Below, in pieces: positions 26,174 to 34,523 of a stretch of 64,000 nt of DNA (position 1 is its first letter; the number at the start of each line of letters is the position of its first letter). The DNA lies in contig WRPG01000001.1 of the NCBI GenBank assembly GCA_009773355.1, positions 124,001 to 188,000 on the forward strand, written 5' to 3'. The position numbers were made by a program, and so were the translations under genes. This stretch comes from Limisphaerales bacterium (GTDB lineage Bacteria > Verrucomicrobiota > Verrucomicrobiia > Limisphaerales > SXTU01). Below the pieces are notes generated by a model that did no database searches, was not told where the DNA came from, and saw only the letters and a program-made list of their open reading frames with translations.

Positions 26174-27682
26174 TCATGCCAGCAACCCCGGCACGACCTT
26201 TCCCGCCACGTCCGTGAGCCGGTGCTCGCGCGCCTGGAACTTGTAGGTCAGCCGTAGATGGTCAATGCCCAGCGCGTGCAGCATCGTCGCGTGCAGGTCG
26301 TGGACGTGGACCGGGCTGTCCACCACGTTGTAGCCGAACTCATCCGTCGCGCCATGCACCGCACCGGCCTTGAAGCCGCCACCGGCGACCCAAGACGTGA
26401 ACGCCCGCATCTGGTGGTCGCGCCCGTAATTCTCCGACTTCGCGTCGCCCTGCGCCATCGGGGTGCGGCCAAACTCACCGGTCCAGATGACCAAGGTGTC
26501 CTTGAGCAAGCCGCGCTGCTTCAAATCCCGCAATAACCCGGCGCACGGCTGGTCCACCTTCTTGCACTCCTGAATCATGCGGCCTTGGATGCCATCGTGA
26601 TGATCCCAGCCGCGATGATAAAGCTGGATGAACCGCACGCCGCGCTCCGCCAGCCGGCGCGCGAGCAGGCAGTTCGCGGCGAATGTGCCTGGCTTGCGCG
26701 CGTCCGGACCGTAAAGCTCAAAGATGCTCTTCGGTTCCTTCGCGAGGTCGGTCAGCTCCGGCACGCTCGTCTGCATCCGGTAAGCCATCTCGTATTGCGC
26801 GATGCGCGTGGCGATCTCGGGATCACCGACCGTCTCCAGCCGCGACTGGTTCAGTTCGCGAACGCTGTCGAGGATGCGCCGCCGCATCGTGCTGTCCATG
26901 CCCGCCGGGTTGTCCAAGTAGAACACCGGCTCGCCCGGTGAACGGAGCTGCACGCCCTGGTGAATCGTCGGGAGAAAGCCGCTCGTCCAGTAACGCGCCT
27001 TCACGTTCTGGTCCTGGCCCTGGCCGGAGAGCAGCACCATGTAGGCGGGCAGGCTCTCGTTCTCGCTGCCGAGGCCGTAGGAAAGCCACGCACCCATCGC
27101 GGGCCGGCCCGGAAGTTGATGGCCCGTCTGCATGAAGGTGACGCCGGGATCGTGGTTGATGGCGTCGGTCTGCATCGAGCGGATGACCGTCAGCTCGTCC
27201 ATGACCTTTCGCATGTGCGGCAGCAAGTCGCTCACCTCGACGCCCGCCCGCCCGCACTTGGCGAACTTCTGGTGCGTGCCGAGGATGACCAGCGGCGCGC
27301 CCTGCAACTGCGCCACGCGCTCGCCCTTTGTCAGGCTCTCCGGCATCGGCTTGCCCCAGAGTTTGTTCAGCCTCGGCTTCGGGTCGAACGTCTCGAACTG
27401 CGACGGCCCGCCGCCCATGAAGAGGAAGATGACACGCTTGGCGCGCGGCGGAACATGGAGTTCCTTCAGCACACCACGCGGCAAGGCCGGAGTCGCCGCG
27501 CCGCTCAAGGCTCTCGCCGCCTGAAGGAAGCCCAGCGCGCCAAAACCAAACGCGCCGAACTGAAGGAACTGCCGCCGGGATGTCCACACAGATTCAGAGC
27601 GGAACACAGATGAACCAGCCCGAGTCTTCCATCTGTGCTCCGCCCCGAACCTGTGTGGCTGTGTCATCTGTGTGGTCCTCAT
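26174..27682 (-). CDS. DUF1501 family protein, Tat-exported, with repeat-encoded N-terminus
   Basis: 502 aa. It starts at ATG 27682 in an ATGA overlap with the PSCyt1/DUF1553 stop, so the two are translationally coupled. Residues about 3-33 are encoded by an inverted repeat; then comes the Tat motif SRRQFLQFGAFGFGALGFL. DUF1501 blocks follow: FLFMGGGPSQFETFDPKP, RRLAERGVRFIQLYHRGWDHHDG, TLVIWTGEFGRTP, GRDHQMRAFTSWVAGGG and VHDLHATMLHALGIDH. A GTG at the end of the repeat could be an alternative start that avoids the extension. The partner is encoded just upstream. Confidence 0.9.
   Translation of the reverse strand: MRTTQMTQPHRFGAEHRWKTRAGSSVFRSESVWTSRRQFLQFGAFGFGALGFLQAARALSGAATPALPRGVLKELHVPPRAKRVIFLFMGGGPSQFETFDPKPRLNKLWGKPMPESLTKGERVAQLQGAPLVILGTHQKFAKCGRAGVEVSDLLPHMRKVMDELTVIRSMQTDAINHDPGVTFMQTGHQLPGRPAMGAWLSYGLGSENESLPAYMVLLSGQGQDQNVKARYWTSGFLPTIHQGVQLRSPGEPVFYLDNPAGMDSTMRRRILDSVRELNQSRLETVGDPEIATRIAQYEMAYRMQTSVPELTDLAKEPKSIFELYGPDARKPGTFAANCLLARRLAERGVRFIQLYHRGWDHHDGIQGRMIQECKKVDQPCAGLLRDLKQRGLLKDTLVIWTGEFGRTPMAQGDAKSENYGRDHQMRAFTSWVAGGGFKAGAVHGATDEFGYNVVDSPVHVHDLHATMLHALGIDHLRLTYKFQAREHRLTDVAGKVVPGLLA
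27584..27674. repeat. inverted repeat (ACACAGAT type) inside DUF1501 gene start
   Basis: The left arm (27584-27612: CCACACAGATTCAGAGCGG, then AACACAGAT) is mirrored by CATCTGTGCTCCGC and CTGTGTGG at 27627-27674. It is read in frame between start codon and Tat signal of the 26174-27682 gene. A related half-element is near 8100. Confidence 0.75.
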
Positions 27683-30600
27683 TCCTTCGTCAGCGTTTCA
27701 TCCAGATTGAACAACGCGTTGCAAACACACAGCCACGCCGCGTGCTGGGCCGGGTTCAGCTTGGGTGAACGTTCAAATTCGCCCACGACCACCAGCTTCT
27801 TGGCGGCCGCCTCATCGGCTTGATAGTGACGTAGCGAATCCTCATACAGCGCCAGCAGCGTGCCGGCCTCGCGCTCGGTCGGCGGCCGGGCCAGCACGAG
27901 GCGGAAGGCGCGATTCAATCTGGCCTTGTCGTCCAGGCCCTCCGCCAGCAGAAGTCGTTGGGCCAGCACCCGCGCGCACTCGACGAGGAGTGTCTCGTTC
28001 AGCAAGGCCAGCGCCTGCGTCGGCGTGTTCGTCACCGGACGGCGCGCGGTGCAGACATCGCGCGTAGGCGCGTCCAGCACGGCCAGATACGGGTGCAGCA
28101 CCGAGCGCTTCCAGAACAAGTAAACGCCGCGCCGATACAATTCCCCTCCGTGGTCCTGGACGTATTTCAGGCTCTCACCGAACGCGAACTCCTTCCACAA
28201 GTCCGGCCCCGGTTGATACGGCAACACGCTGCGGCCCTCCGGCGCGCGCTCACGGTCCAGCAGCCCGCTGGCCGCCAGCGCCGTGTCGCGGATGAACTCG
28301 GCGGGCAGCCGGAAGCGCGGCCCGCGCGAAAGAAGGCGGTTCTCGGGGTCGTCAGCCCGCAGGCGGGAGAAGTGTTCAGTATTCAGTGTCCAGTGTTCAG
28401 AAGAACTTCCGGGCTTCGGACTGATGACTGAATACTGGTTACTGAACACTGGCCCCGAAGCCTGCCGATACGTCGCGCTGGTCACGATGAGCCGGAGCAC
28501 TTTCTTCACGTCCCAACCGTCGTCCATGAAACGCACGGCCAGCCAGTCGAGCAGCTCCGGGTGCGTTGACGGCTCGCCCTGCGCGCCGAAGTCCTCCGAC
28601 GTTTTCACGATGCCCGTGCCGAACACCATCTGCCAGAATCGGTTGACCGTGACGCGCGCAGTGAGCGGATTGTCCCGCGCCGTCAGCCAGCGGGCGAGCG
28701 TCAGCCGGTCGGCCTTCGCGTCGGACGGCAGACTGCCAAGCGTCGCGGGCACGGCGGCCTGAACCTGCTCGCCCTTCCGCCGATAGTCCCCGCGCATGAG
28801 GAGGTGCGTTGGCACGCGGTTTGTGCTGTCCGCCATGATGCGCACCTGCGAACTGCCGCGCGCCGCCGCCGTCTGCTGCTCCTGCGCCAGCTCCACCTCG
28901 TTCTGCGCCGCGTCAATCTCCGCAACGTGCAACTCACGGAAAACCCGCCGCACCATCGTCGCGTCATTGGTCGAGCGCTTCGCCCACGGGATGTCCAAGG
29001 TCTTGTTCTCCTTGAAGGTCTCGACCCGCATCCGATGCGCCGTTGACTCCCGTGCGCCAAACGTGATGTCCACCTTCGGGCTGGTGGGGGCCAGCTTCAC
29101 CAGCAGTCGGTGACGCCCCGGCGGCACGCGGACGTTGAACAGCTTGACGGCGCCGGGGGACTCGGCGTCGCGGCCAGAGGCGTGAACGAGCCGCTCGTTC
29201 AGCCACACCTGCGCCGTCACGTTGGTGTTGACGCGGCAGCGCACGATGCCGCCGGCCACCGTGGCGACATCCCGTTGCAGGAAGGTGATTCCTTCGCGCG
29301 CCGTGAACTTCACGTCGTTCGTCGCGGCCTCCGGCGGTGACACCCACTTGAACAACCTCGCCGCCGCGCGGTCGCCGTCCACCTGGGCGCGCTCCGGCGG
29401 AAACCGCTCGCCAATCGGCCCAACATAAGGCCCGGTCAGCCGCCAGTCGCCGAACCGCATCGGCTCCAGCTTGGTGTCGCGCATCCGCTGCTCCCAGCCC
29501 GCCTGCGCACGATCCCAGTCCGAGCGCGGCTCGTAATACAGCTTGCGCAGCGCGGCCTGCCGGCGCTGCAACTCCTCCTCGGCGGCGATCAGCCGGTCGT
29601 GCATGTCCGGCGAAACGACCCGGAGAATGGGTTTCGCCTGCGCGCCGTTCGCCAGCGGGTTGCCTGGCACCTGGTCGAAGAAGGCAAACATCCGGTAGTA
29701 ATCACGCGTGGTGAGCGGGTCGTATTTGTGGTCATGGCACTCGGCGCACGCGAGGGAAAGGCCGAGCCAGACGGTCGCGGTCGTGTTCACTCGCTCGGCG
29801 GCGTAGCGCAGGCGGTATTCCTCCGCGTCCGCGCCGTTCTCGGAAGTCGTCGGGCCGTTGCGGTTGAAGGCGGTCGCCACGATTTGTTCGCGCGTCGCAT
29901 CGGGCAACAGGTCGCCCGCCAGTTGCTCGATGGTGAACTGGTCGAAGGGCAGGTTGCGATTGAACGCCGCGATGACGTAGTCGCGGTAGCCGTGCATCTC
30001 GCGCAGGTAGTCGTCGTGGTAGCCGTCGGAATCCGCGTAGCGCGCGAGGTCGAGCCAGTGCTGCGCCATGCGCTCGCCGAAATGCTTCGAGGCCAGCAGC
30101 CGGTCCACGACGCGTTCGTAAGCCTGCGGTGACTTGTCAGCGACGAAGGCGTCCACTTCCTCCGGCGTCGGCGGCAGGCCGATGAGGTCGTAACTCAGCC
30201 GGCGAATCAGCGTGACACGGTCCGCCTCCGGCGCAGGCCGCCAGCCGCGCTGCTCCAAGGCGGCGAGGATGAAGCGGTCAAGGTCGCTGCGTGGCCACGC
30301 GGACAGTTTGACTGCGGGAGCCGCGGGCAACTGCGGCGGTGTGAAAGCCCAACCCGGCGACCACGGTGCGCCCTCCTCCACCCACCGACGCAGCAAGGCG
30401 ATCTGTGCCACACTGAGTTGCTTCCCGGTCTTGGGCGGTGGCATCAGCTCCTCTTTGTCCGCTGACGTGACGCGCTTGAGCAACGCGCTCTGGTCCGGCT
30501 GGCCGGGCACGACTGCGTGCCCGCCTTCCTTCAGCGAGCCGAACAATCCTTCCCGCGTATCAAGCTGCAGACTTGCCTTGCGTTTCGCCCCATCCGGGCC

Positions 30601-30750
30601 GTGGCAGGCAAAACAGTGGTCGGAAAGGAGGGGCCGGATGTCGCGGTCGAACTGGATGGCTCCCCTGCCCTGCGCCGCCGCAGTTGCGAGGCCGCCCAGC
30701 GACACGCCCGCCGCGAGGAGAATGGCGAGATGACCAGCGGCGCGTTTCAC
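27679..30750 (-). CDS. PSCyt1-DUF1549-DUF1553 protein with in-frame repeat insertion
   Basis: 1023 aa. A signal-like start (HLAILLAAGVSLGGLATAAA) is followed by the PSCyt1 heme site CFACH (about 50), DUF1549 with LACAECHDHKYDPL (about 335), a beta-sandwich insert (about 440-620) and DUF1553 (about 690-980: DNPLTARVTVNRFWQMVFGTG, TQALALLNETLLVE). Between SATYRQAS and the conserved DDPENRLLSRGPRFRLPAE an extra stretch of about 27 residues is encoded by a heptamer inverted repeat. Periplasmic and probably redox-linked; acts with the overlapping DUF1501 partner. The start at 30750 heads the signal peptide. Confidence 0.9.
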   Translation of the reverse strand: MKRAAGHLAILLAAGVSLGGLATAAAQGRGAIQFDRDIRPLLSDHCFACHGPDGAKRKASLQLDTREGLFGSLKEGGHAVVPGQPDQSALLKRVTSADKEELMPPPKTGKQLSVAQIALLRRWVEEGAPWSPGWAFTPPQLPAAPAVKLSAWPRSDLDRFILAALEQRGWRPAPEADRVTLIRRLSYDLIGLPPTPEEVDAFVADKSPQAYERVVDRLLASKHFGERMAQHWLDLARYADSDGYHDDYLREMHGYRDYVIAAFNRNLPFDQFTIEQLAGDLLPDATREQIVATAFNRNGPTTSENGADAEEYRLRYAAERVNTTATVWLGLSLACAECHDHKYDPLTTRDYYRMFAFFDQVPGNPLANGAQAKPILRVVSPDMHDRLIAAEEELQRRQAALRKLYYEPRSDWDRAQAGWEQRMRDTKLEPMRFGDWRLTGPYVGPIGERFPPERAQVDGDRAAARLFKWVSPPEAATNDVKFTAREGITFLQRDVATVAGGIVRCRVNTNVTAQVWLNERLVHASGRDAESPGAVKLFNVRVPPGRHRLLVKLAPTSPKVDITFGARESTAHRMRVETFKENKTLDIPWAKRSTNDATMVRRVFRELHVAEIDAAQNEVELAQEQQTAAARGSSQVRIMADSTNRVPTHLLMRGDYRRKGEQVQAAVPATLGSLPSDAKADRLTLARWLTARDNPLTARVTVNRFWQMVFGTGIVKTSEDFGAQGEPSTHPELLDWLAVRFMDDGWDVKKVLRLIVTSATYRQASGPVFSNQYSVISPKPGSSSEHWTLNTEHFSRLRADDPENRLLSRGPRFRLPAEFIRDTALAASGLLDRERAPEGRSVLPYQPGPDLWKEFAFGESLKYVQDHGGELYRRGVYLFWKRSVLHPYLAVLDAPTRDVCTARRPVTNTPTQALALLNETLLVECARVLAQRLLLAEGLDDKARLNRAFRLVLARPPTEREAGTLLALYEDSLRHYQADEAAAKKLVVVGEFERSPKLNPAQHAAWLCVCNALFNLDETLTKE
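28372..28452. repeat. heptamer inverted repeat (TTCAGTA type) inside DUF1553 domain
   Basis: Left arm 28372-28400 has units TTCAGTA, TTCAGTG, TCCAGTG. The right arm (28421-28452) has the complementary units ACTGAAT, ACTGGTT, ACTGAAC. On the minus strand it codes VFSNQYSVISPKPG and SEHWTLNTEHF, without stop, inside the 27679-30750 gene. A related block is at 37932-37989. Confidence 0.85.
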
Positions 30751-30817
30751 GATTCAGACTGCTGCGGACAGCGCTGACGGTAGCGGGCATCCGAGTGCGT
30801 CGCAAGCGGACGAAGCC

Positions 30818-30872
30818 GGAGCGCGGCTGTCCCAGCCGCAGCAAGCTCCTGGCGCCGACACAGCCGCGCTCC
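30818..30872. repeat. REPIN, GGAGC/GCGGCTG family
   Basis: Left copy: GGAGC, stem GCGGCTG, loop TCC, stem CAGCCGC (30818-30839). Right arm ACACAGCCGCGCTCC (30858-30872) in inverse orientation. The same arms bound the larger element at 60215-60336. It lies between the lipoate-ligase-like stop and the PSCyt1 start. Confidence 0.7.
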
Positions 30873-30875
30873 GCC

Positions 30876-31592
30876 TCATCGCTGCCGGTTCCACTCCGCC
30901 AGCGAGTAGCGCTCGCGCACGAGACGACGCGTCTCTTCCTCCGGCCATGACGCAGGAGCCGTGTCCGCCTGCCAGGCCGCTGCCAGCGCCCGCTTCACCG
31001 CGTCGGTGGACAACGGAAGGTTTGTGATGAACTCGCGATGCGGACGCGACTGCCGATAATCCGGCTGGCGTGACGGCTCCGGGAGATACTTCTCCACGAG
31101 CGCCAAGTCGAAGCCGAGCAGCACCGTCCCGTGAAACAACAAGTGCGTGCGCCGCCGCCGCTGGGCATTGCCGGAGAACTTGCGTCCGCGCCAGACCAGA
31201 TCGGTGTCGCCGCAGAGTTCCACCGGCTCGCCCAGCAAGCCGCACAACGCGGCGGCGGTGCGGTGGAGGATGAACTTGTTCGCCCCGGAAACAGTGGCCA
31301 GCGCCGCATCGGAGGCGATCTCCAGCACCAGAGCGTAGTTCAGGCAGCCCGGCCCTTGCCGCACCGTCCCGCCGCCGCTGCATCGGCGCAGCACCGGCAC
31401 ACCGGCAGCGTCGCACGCCGGGAGATTCGCCTCGCAGGCCACGGCGTTCGCGTAGCCGACCACGACGAAGGGCACCGGCGATTCCCAGAAGCGGAGCACC
31501 GCGCCGCCACGCGTCTCGCAATCGTTCAGCAGCGCCTCGTCGCACGCCAGATTCTCGGCGGGCGTGGGCAGGTTGAGGTCGAGCAGTTGCAA
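30876..31592 (-). CDS. lipoate-protein ligase A-like (biotin/lipoate transferase fold)
   Basis: 238 aa from a TTG at 31592. Features of the BPL/LplA fold: LPTPAENLACDEALL at the start, lipoyl-AMP region VLRRCSGGGTVRQGPGCLNYALVLE and the Lys block WRGRKFSGNAQRRRRTHLLFHGTVLL. It should attach lipoate or octanoate to E2 or H proteins in the cytoplasm. The start is unusual: no ATG or GTG is near, and a run of nine G (plus strand, 31595-31603) lies just upstream, a likely indel site. Its stop-to-start distance to the upstream glycosyltransferase is 26 bp. A second, divergent relative is at 46112. Confidence 0.82.
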   Translation of the reverse strand: MQLLDLNLPTPAENLACDEALLNDCETRGGAVLRFWESPVPFVVVGYANAVACEANLPACDAAGVPVLRRCSGGGTVRQGPGCLNYALVLEIASDAALATVSGANKFILHRTAAALCGLLGEPVELCGDTDLVWRGRKFSGNAQRRRRTHLLFHGTVLLGFDLALVEKYLPEPSRQPDYRQSRPHREFITNLPLSTDAVKRALAAAWQADTAPASWPEEETRRLVRERYSLAEWNRQR

Positions 31593-31618
31593 GCGGGGGG
31601 GGGTGGCGGGAAGCCGGG

Positions 31619-32593
31619 TCAGGCCTTCTTGGGCGCGCGGTAGCCCGCGAGGCGGAAGTAGAGGTTCGCCAGCCAGGCGGGCAGGTGATCCTTGACCGTC
31701 AGTTGGAAGCTGTGCCAGAGGCTGCGCCGCAACAGCAGCGGCGTGAACCAGCCCTTGAAGCGCGCATCTGTCCGCAGCAGCCGGCGCATCGGCCCGGCGA
31801 ACTGGAAGAGAGATCCGCCCTGCCGGAGCAGCTCCGCCTCGCGCGCGAACTCCGGGCTGGCCAGCCGGTCCAGAATCCCCTGCAACACGGCGCGATGGGC
31901 CGCCTCGTCGCGCCGGCCGGACTTGTAGTAGGAGGTCGTAAAGATGTTGAAGCGCGCCAGCGGTTCCGGCAAATAGCAGATGCCGTAACGGAAGCCGCAG
32001 GCGTAAAGCGCAAACCAGTCCGAGTGCCACTTCAGCGCGGGAAGGAGGCAGCCCACTTCCAGCCAGGCCGAGCGCTTCAGGATCGTCGTGTGGCTGGCGA
32101 TGAAGAACTTGCCCCGTCGCTCCAGTTCCACCATCCGCTCGGGCGACAGGAAGCACGGCGCGTCGGCCATGCCCACGCCAACGTGCCAGTTGAACCCGCT
32201 GGCCAGCTCATGCCAGTCGCCGATGGTGCAGGAGTAGGCCGCCCGGGGATGCTGCTGGAGCAGGCGCAGCGACCGTTCAAAAAAGCCGGGATACACCTCG
32301 TCGTCTGCCGAGCCGAAATAGACATACTCGCCCCGCGCCAGTTCCAAGCCCTTGTTCGTGTTGGCGACCACGCCGAGGTTCTGCTCGTTGCGAAAGGCCC
32401 GGACGAGGGGGTTCTGACGCGCGAAGCCCTGAATGACTTCCCAACTGTCGTCGGTCGAGCAGTCGTCAATGATGATGACCTCCAACGGCGCGGCGGACTG
32501 CTTCAGGATGGCGGGCAGCGAGGTGGAAAGGTGTTTGCCGTGGTTGAAGTTCGGCATCACCACCGAGAGCGTGGGCAGGGAGGAATCCAGCAT
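31619..32593 (-). CDS. family 2 glycosyltransferase
   Basis: 324 aa. GT-A fold signatures: LSVVMPNFNHGKHLSTSLPA, IIIDDCSTDDSWEVI (nucleotide-binding Asp) and YVYFGSADDEVYPGF (DxD-like). The C-terminal region is basic with amphipathic helices. It probably transfers a sugar to a surface polysaccharide; donor and acceptor unknown. The ATG at 32593 is preferred to a TTG three codons upstream. No polysaccharide cluster surrounds it. Confidence 0.88.
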   Translation of the reverse strand: MLDSSLPTLSVVMPNFNHGKHLSTSLPAILKQSAAPLEVIIIDDCSTDDSWEVIQGFARQNPLVRAFRNEQNLGVVANTNKGLELARGEYVYFGSADDEVYPGFFERSLRLLQQHPRAAYSCTIGDWHELASGFNWHVGVGMADAPCFLSPERMVELERRGKFFIASHTTILKRSAWLEVGCLLPALKWHSDWFALYACGFRYGICYLPEPLARFNIFTTSYYKSGRRDEAAHRAVLQGILDRLASPEFAREAELLRQGGSLFQFAGPMRRLLRTDARFKGWFTPLLLRRSLWHSFQLTVKDHLPAWLANLYFRLAGYRAPKKA

Positions 32594-32735
32594 GGGTTTC
32601 AATCATTCACGAGCCGGGCCAGGCGCTCTCGCGGCGCAAATTCAACCCGCGCGGTTTGTTCATTCAGAGACAACACGCCGCCAGTTAAGCCCAGAGTCGG
32701 GCCAAGAGGAAGGCCGGGCAAGCCGGGCGGAACCA

Positions 32736-33338
32736 TCACCGGTAGATGTCCACGAGGAAGACCACCGCCTCGCCCTTGCCGGCGTTGACAATCGCGTGTG
32801 GCACGTCGGCACGGTAGCTGGCGGAATCACCGGGGTTCAGCGTCTCCGCGTCGTCCGCCGACTCCACGCGCACCACGCCCTTCTGGACCGTGATGAACTC
32901 GCGCGTGCCCTCGAAGTGCGCCGAACTACGGAGCGCCCCGCCAGCCTGCAACTGCACTTCGTAGAACTCCACGTCCTTCTCCAGGTTCAGCGGCGAGAGG
33001 GTGCGGATGCGGCAGGCCTTGTCCGAGCGGTAGTGAAACGCGTGGTCGTCCGCGCGGATGACGCTGACGGACGAAGCCGCGCCGGGCATCTCCAGCAGGT
33101 CGCCCAGCCCCATGCCGAACGCCTGCGCGATGCGCAGCGTCACGGCAAGCGTGGGGTTGGCCTCCTCGCGCTCAATCTGACTCAGCATGGACCGGCTCAC
33201 GCCGCTCGCGTTGGCCAGCGCCTCCAGCGACCAGCCGCGCGTGGTGCGCAGGTTCTTCACGCGCGTGCCGAGGTGGCGGTTGATGGCCTCTACGGGCGCG
33301 CGGGCGACGGGCTTTCGGGTTTTCTGCGTGCTGGACAT
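32736..33338 (-). CDS. XRE-family regulator with C-terminal cupin
   Basis: 200 aa. The helix-turn-helix (about 25-80: RVKNLRTTRGWSLEALANASG VSRSMLSQIEREEANPTLAVT) is followed by a cupin domain (about 125-200: YEVQLQAGG, EFITVQKGVVRVES, GDSASYRADVPHAIVNAG). Such regulators control amino-acid or polyamine catabolism, with the cupin binding a small effector. It is divergent from tdh-kbl, and the 114 bp between contain repeated ATACCGGA sites, so it very likely controls both directions. The start is the ATG at 33338. Confidence 0.9.
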   Translation of the reverse strand: MSSTQKTRKPVARAPVEAINRHLGTRVKNLRTTRGWSLEALANASGVSRSMLSQIEREEANPTLAVTLRIAQAFGMGLGDLLEMPGAASSVSVIRADDHAFHYRSDKACRIRTLSPLNLEKDVEFYEVQLQAGGALRSSAHFEGTREFITVQKGVVRVESADDAETLNPGDSASYRADVPHAIVNAGKGEAVVFLVDIYR

Positions 33339-33348
33339 GATGTTCGAT

Positions 33349-33414
33349 ATACCGGAATTTCCTCTTGCATACCGGAATCCGGTATCTAGCATATCGGAAA
33401 CTCTGTCCGGCATA
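33349..33414. promoter_or_regulatory. multi-site operator between regulator and tdh
   Basis: A perfect 17-bp palindrome at 33369-33385 (ATACCGGA-A-TCCGGTAT) is flanked by half-sites ATACCGGAAT (33349), ATATCGGAA (33391) and TCCGGCATA (33406, inverse). Spacing of about 20 bp puts the sites on similar helix faces. This is the likely binding region of the XRE-cupin protein, controlling its own gene and tdh-kbl. The AT content of this stretch also stands out from the neighbours. Confidence 0.75.
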
Positions 33415-33452
33415 CTGGACACACCAAGCGCCGCCCGCAAGCCCAATTGCCC

Positions 33453-34478
33453 ATGAAAGCCCTCGTCAAGCGTCACGCCGCCCCCGGCCTCTGGCTGGAG
33501 GATGTCCCCGTCCCCGTGCCCGGCCTCAACGACGTGCTCATCCGCGTCCACAAGACCGGCATCTGCGGCACGGACCTGCACATCCACAAGTGGGACGTCT
33601 GGGCGCAGAGGACCATCCCGGTGCCGATGGTCGTGGGCCACGAGTTCGTGGGCGAGGTGGTCGAGGTCGGCGCGAACGTCTCGGACTTTCACCCCGGCGA
33701 GTTGGTCAGCGCGGAGGGCCACGTCGTGTGCGGGCGCTGCCGGAACTGCCTCGCGGGCCGGCGGCATCTATGCAAGGACACCTCGGGCATCGGCGTGAAT
33801 CGGCCGGGCGCGTTCGCCGAGTTCATTTCCGTGCCCATGACGAACGTGTGGCACCACCGGCCGGACATTGACCGCGATGTCGCTTCCATTTTCGATCCCT
33901 TTGGCAATGCGGTCCACACCGCCCTGTCCTTTGACCTGCTCGGCGAGGACGTGCTGGTCACGGGCGCGGGCCCCATCGGCATCATGGGCGCGGCGGTCGC
34001 CAAGCACGCGGGCGCGCGTTACGTCGTCATCACCGATGTGAACGACTACCGGCTCGACCTCGCAAAGCGGATGGGCGTGGACGTGGCGGTGAACGTGTCG
34101 CGAGACAACCTTCGCGACGTGCAGCAGCGCCTGGGCATGAAGGAAGGCTTTGACGTGGGGCTGGAGATGTCCGGCAACCCGACGGCCTTCCGCGACCTGA
34201 TTGACCAGATGTGCCACGGCGGGAAAATCGCGATGCTCGGCATTCCGGCGGAGCCGATGGCCATTGACTGGAACAAGGTGATTTTCAACATGCTCACCAT
34301 CAAGGGCATCTACGGCCGCGAGATGTATGAGACCTGGTATAAAATGACCGTGATGCTGGAAAGCGGCCTCGACATCCGCCCTGTCATCACGCACCGCTTC
34401 CACTACACCGAGTTCGAGCAGGGCTTTGCCGCCATGCTGTCCGGCAACTGCGGCAAGGTAATTCTCGACTGGACCTGA
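33453..34478 (+). CDS. tdh: L-threonine 3-dehydrogenase
   Basis: 341 aa, exactly the usual Tdh length. A zinc-dependent medium-chain dehydrogenase that oxidises threonine to 2-amino-3-ketobutyrate with NAD. Catalytic zinc ligands: [14 protein letters not shown] and GHEFVGEV. Structural zinc: [15 protein letters not shown]. Nucleotide fold: [20 protein letters not shown]. The ATG at 33453 is preferred to a TTG two codons earlier. It pairs with kbl downstream (45 bp), and the product passes to it. Confidence 0.95.
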   Translation: MKALVKRHAAPGLWLEDVPVPVPGLNDVLIRVHKTGICGTDLHIHKWDVWAQRTIPVPMVVGHEFVGEVVEVGANVSDFHPGELVSAEGHVVCGRCRNCLAGRRHLCKDTSGIGVNRPGAFAEFISVPMTNVWHHRPDIDRDVASIFDPFGNAVHTALSFDLLGEDVLVTGAGPIGIMGAAVAKHAGARYVVITDVNDYRLDLAKRMGVDVAVNVSRDNLRDVQQRLGMKEGFDVGLEMSGNPTAFRDLIDQMCHGGKIAMLGIPAEPMAIDWNKVIFNMLTIKGIYGREMYETWYKMTVMLESGLDIRPVITHRFHYTEFEQGFAAMLSGNCGKVILDWT

Positions 34479-34493
34479 GGCGGCCTGCCTCGC

Positions 34494-34518
34494 TTACGTT
34501 TTACGCATTACGCATTAC
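34494..34518. repeat. short heptamer tandem (TTACGCA)
   Basis: Three to four degenerate copies (TTACGTT, TTACGCA, TTACGCA, TTACC) fill the tdh-kbl gap, ending 5 nt before the kbl ATG. No inverted partner is present, unlike the larger elements. Confidence 0.6.
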
Positions 34519-34523
34519 CTCCC

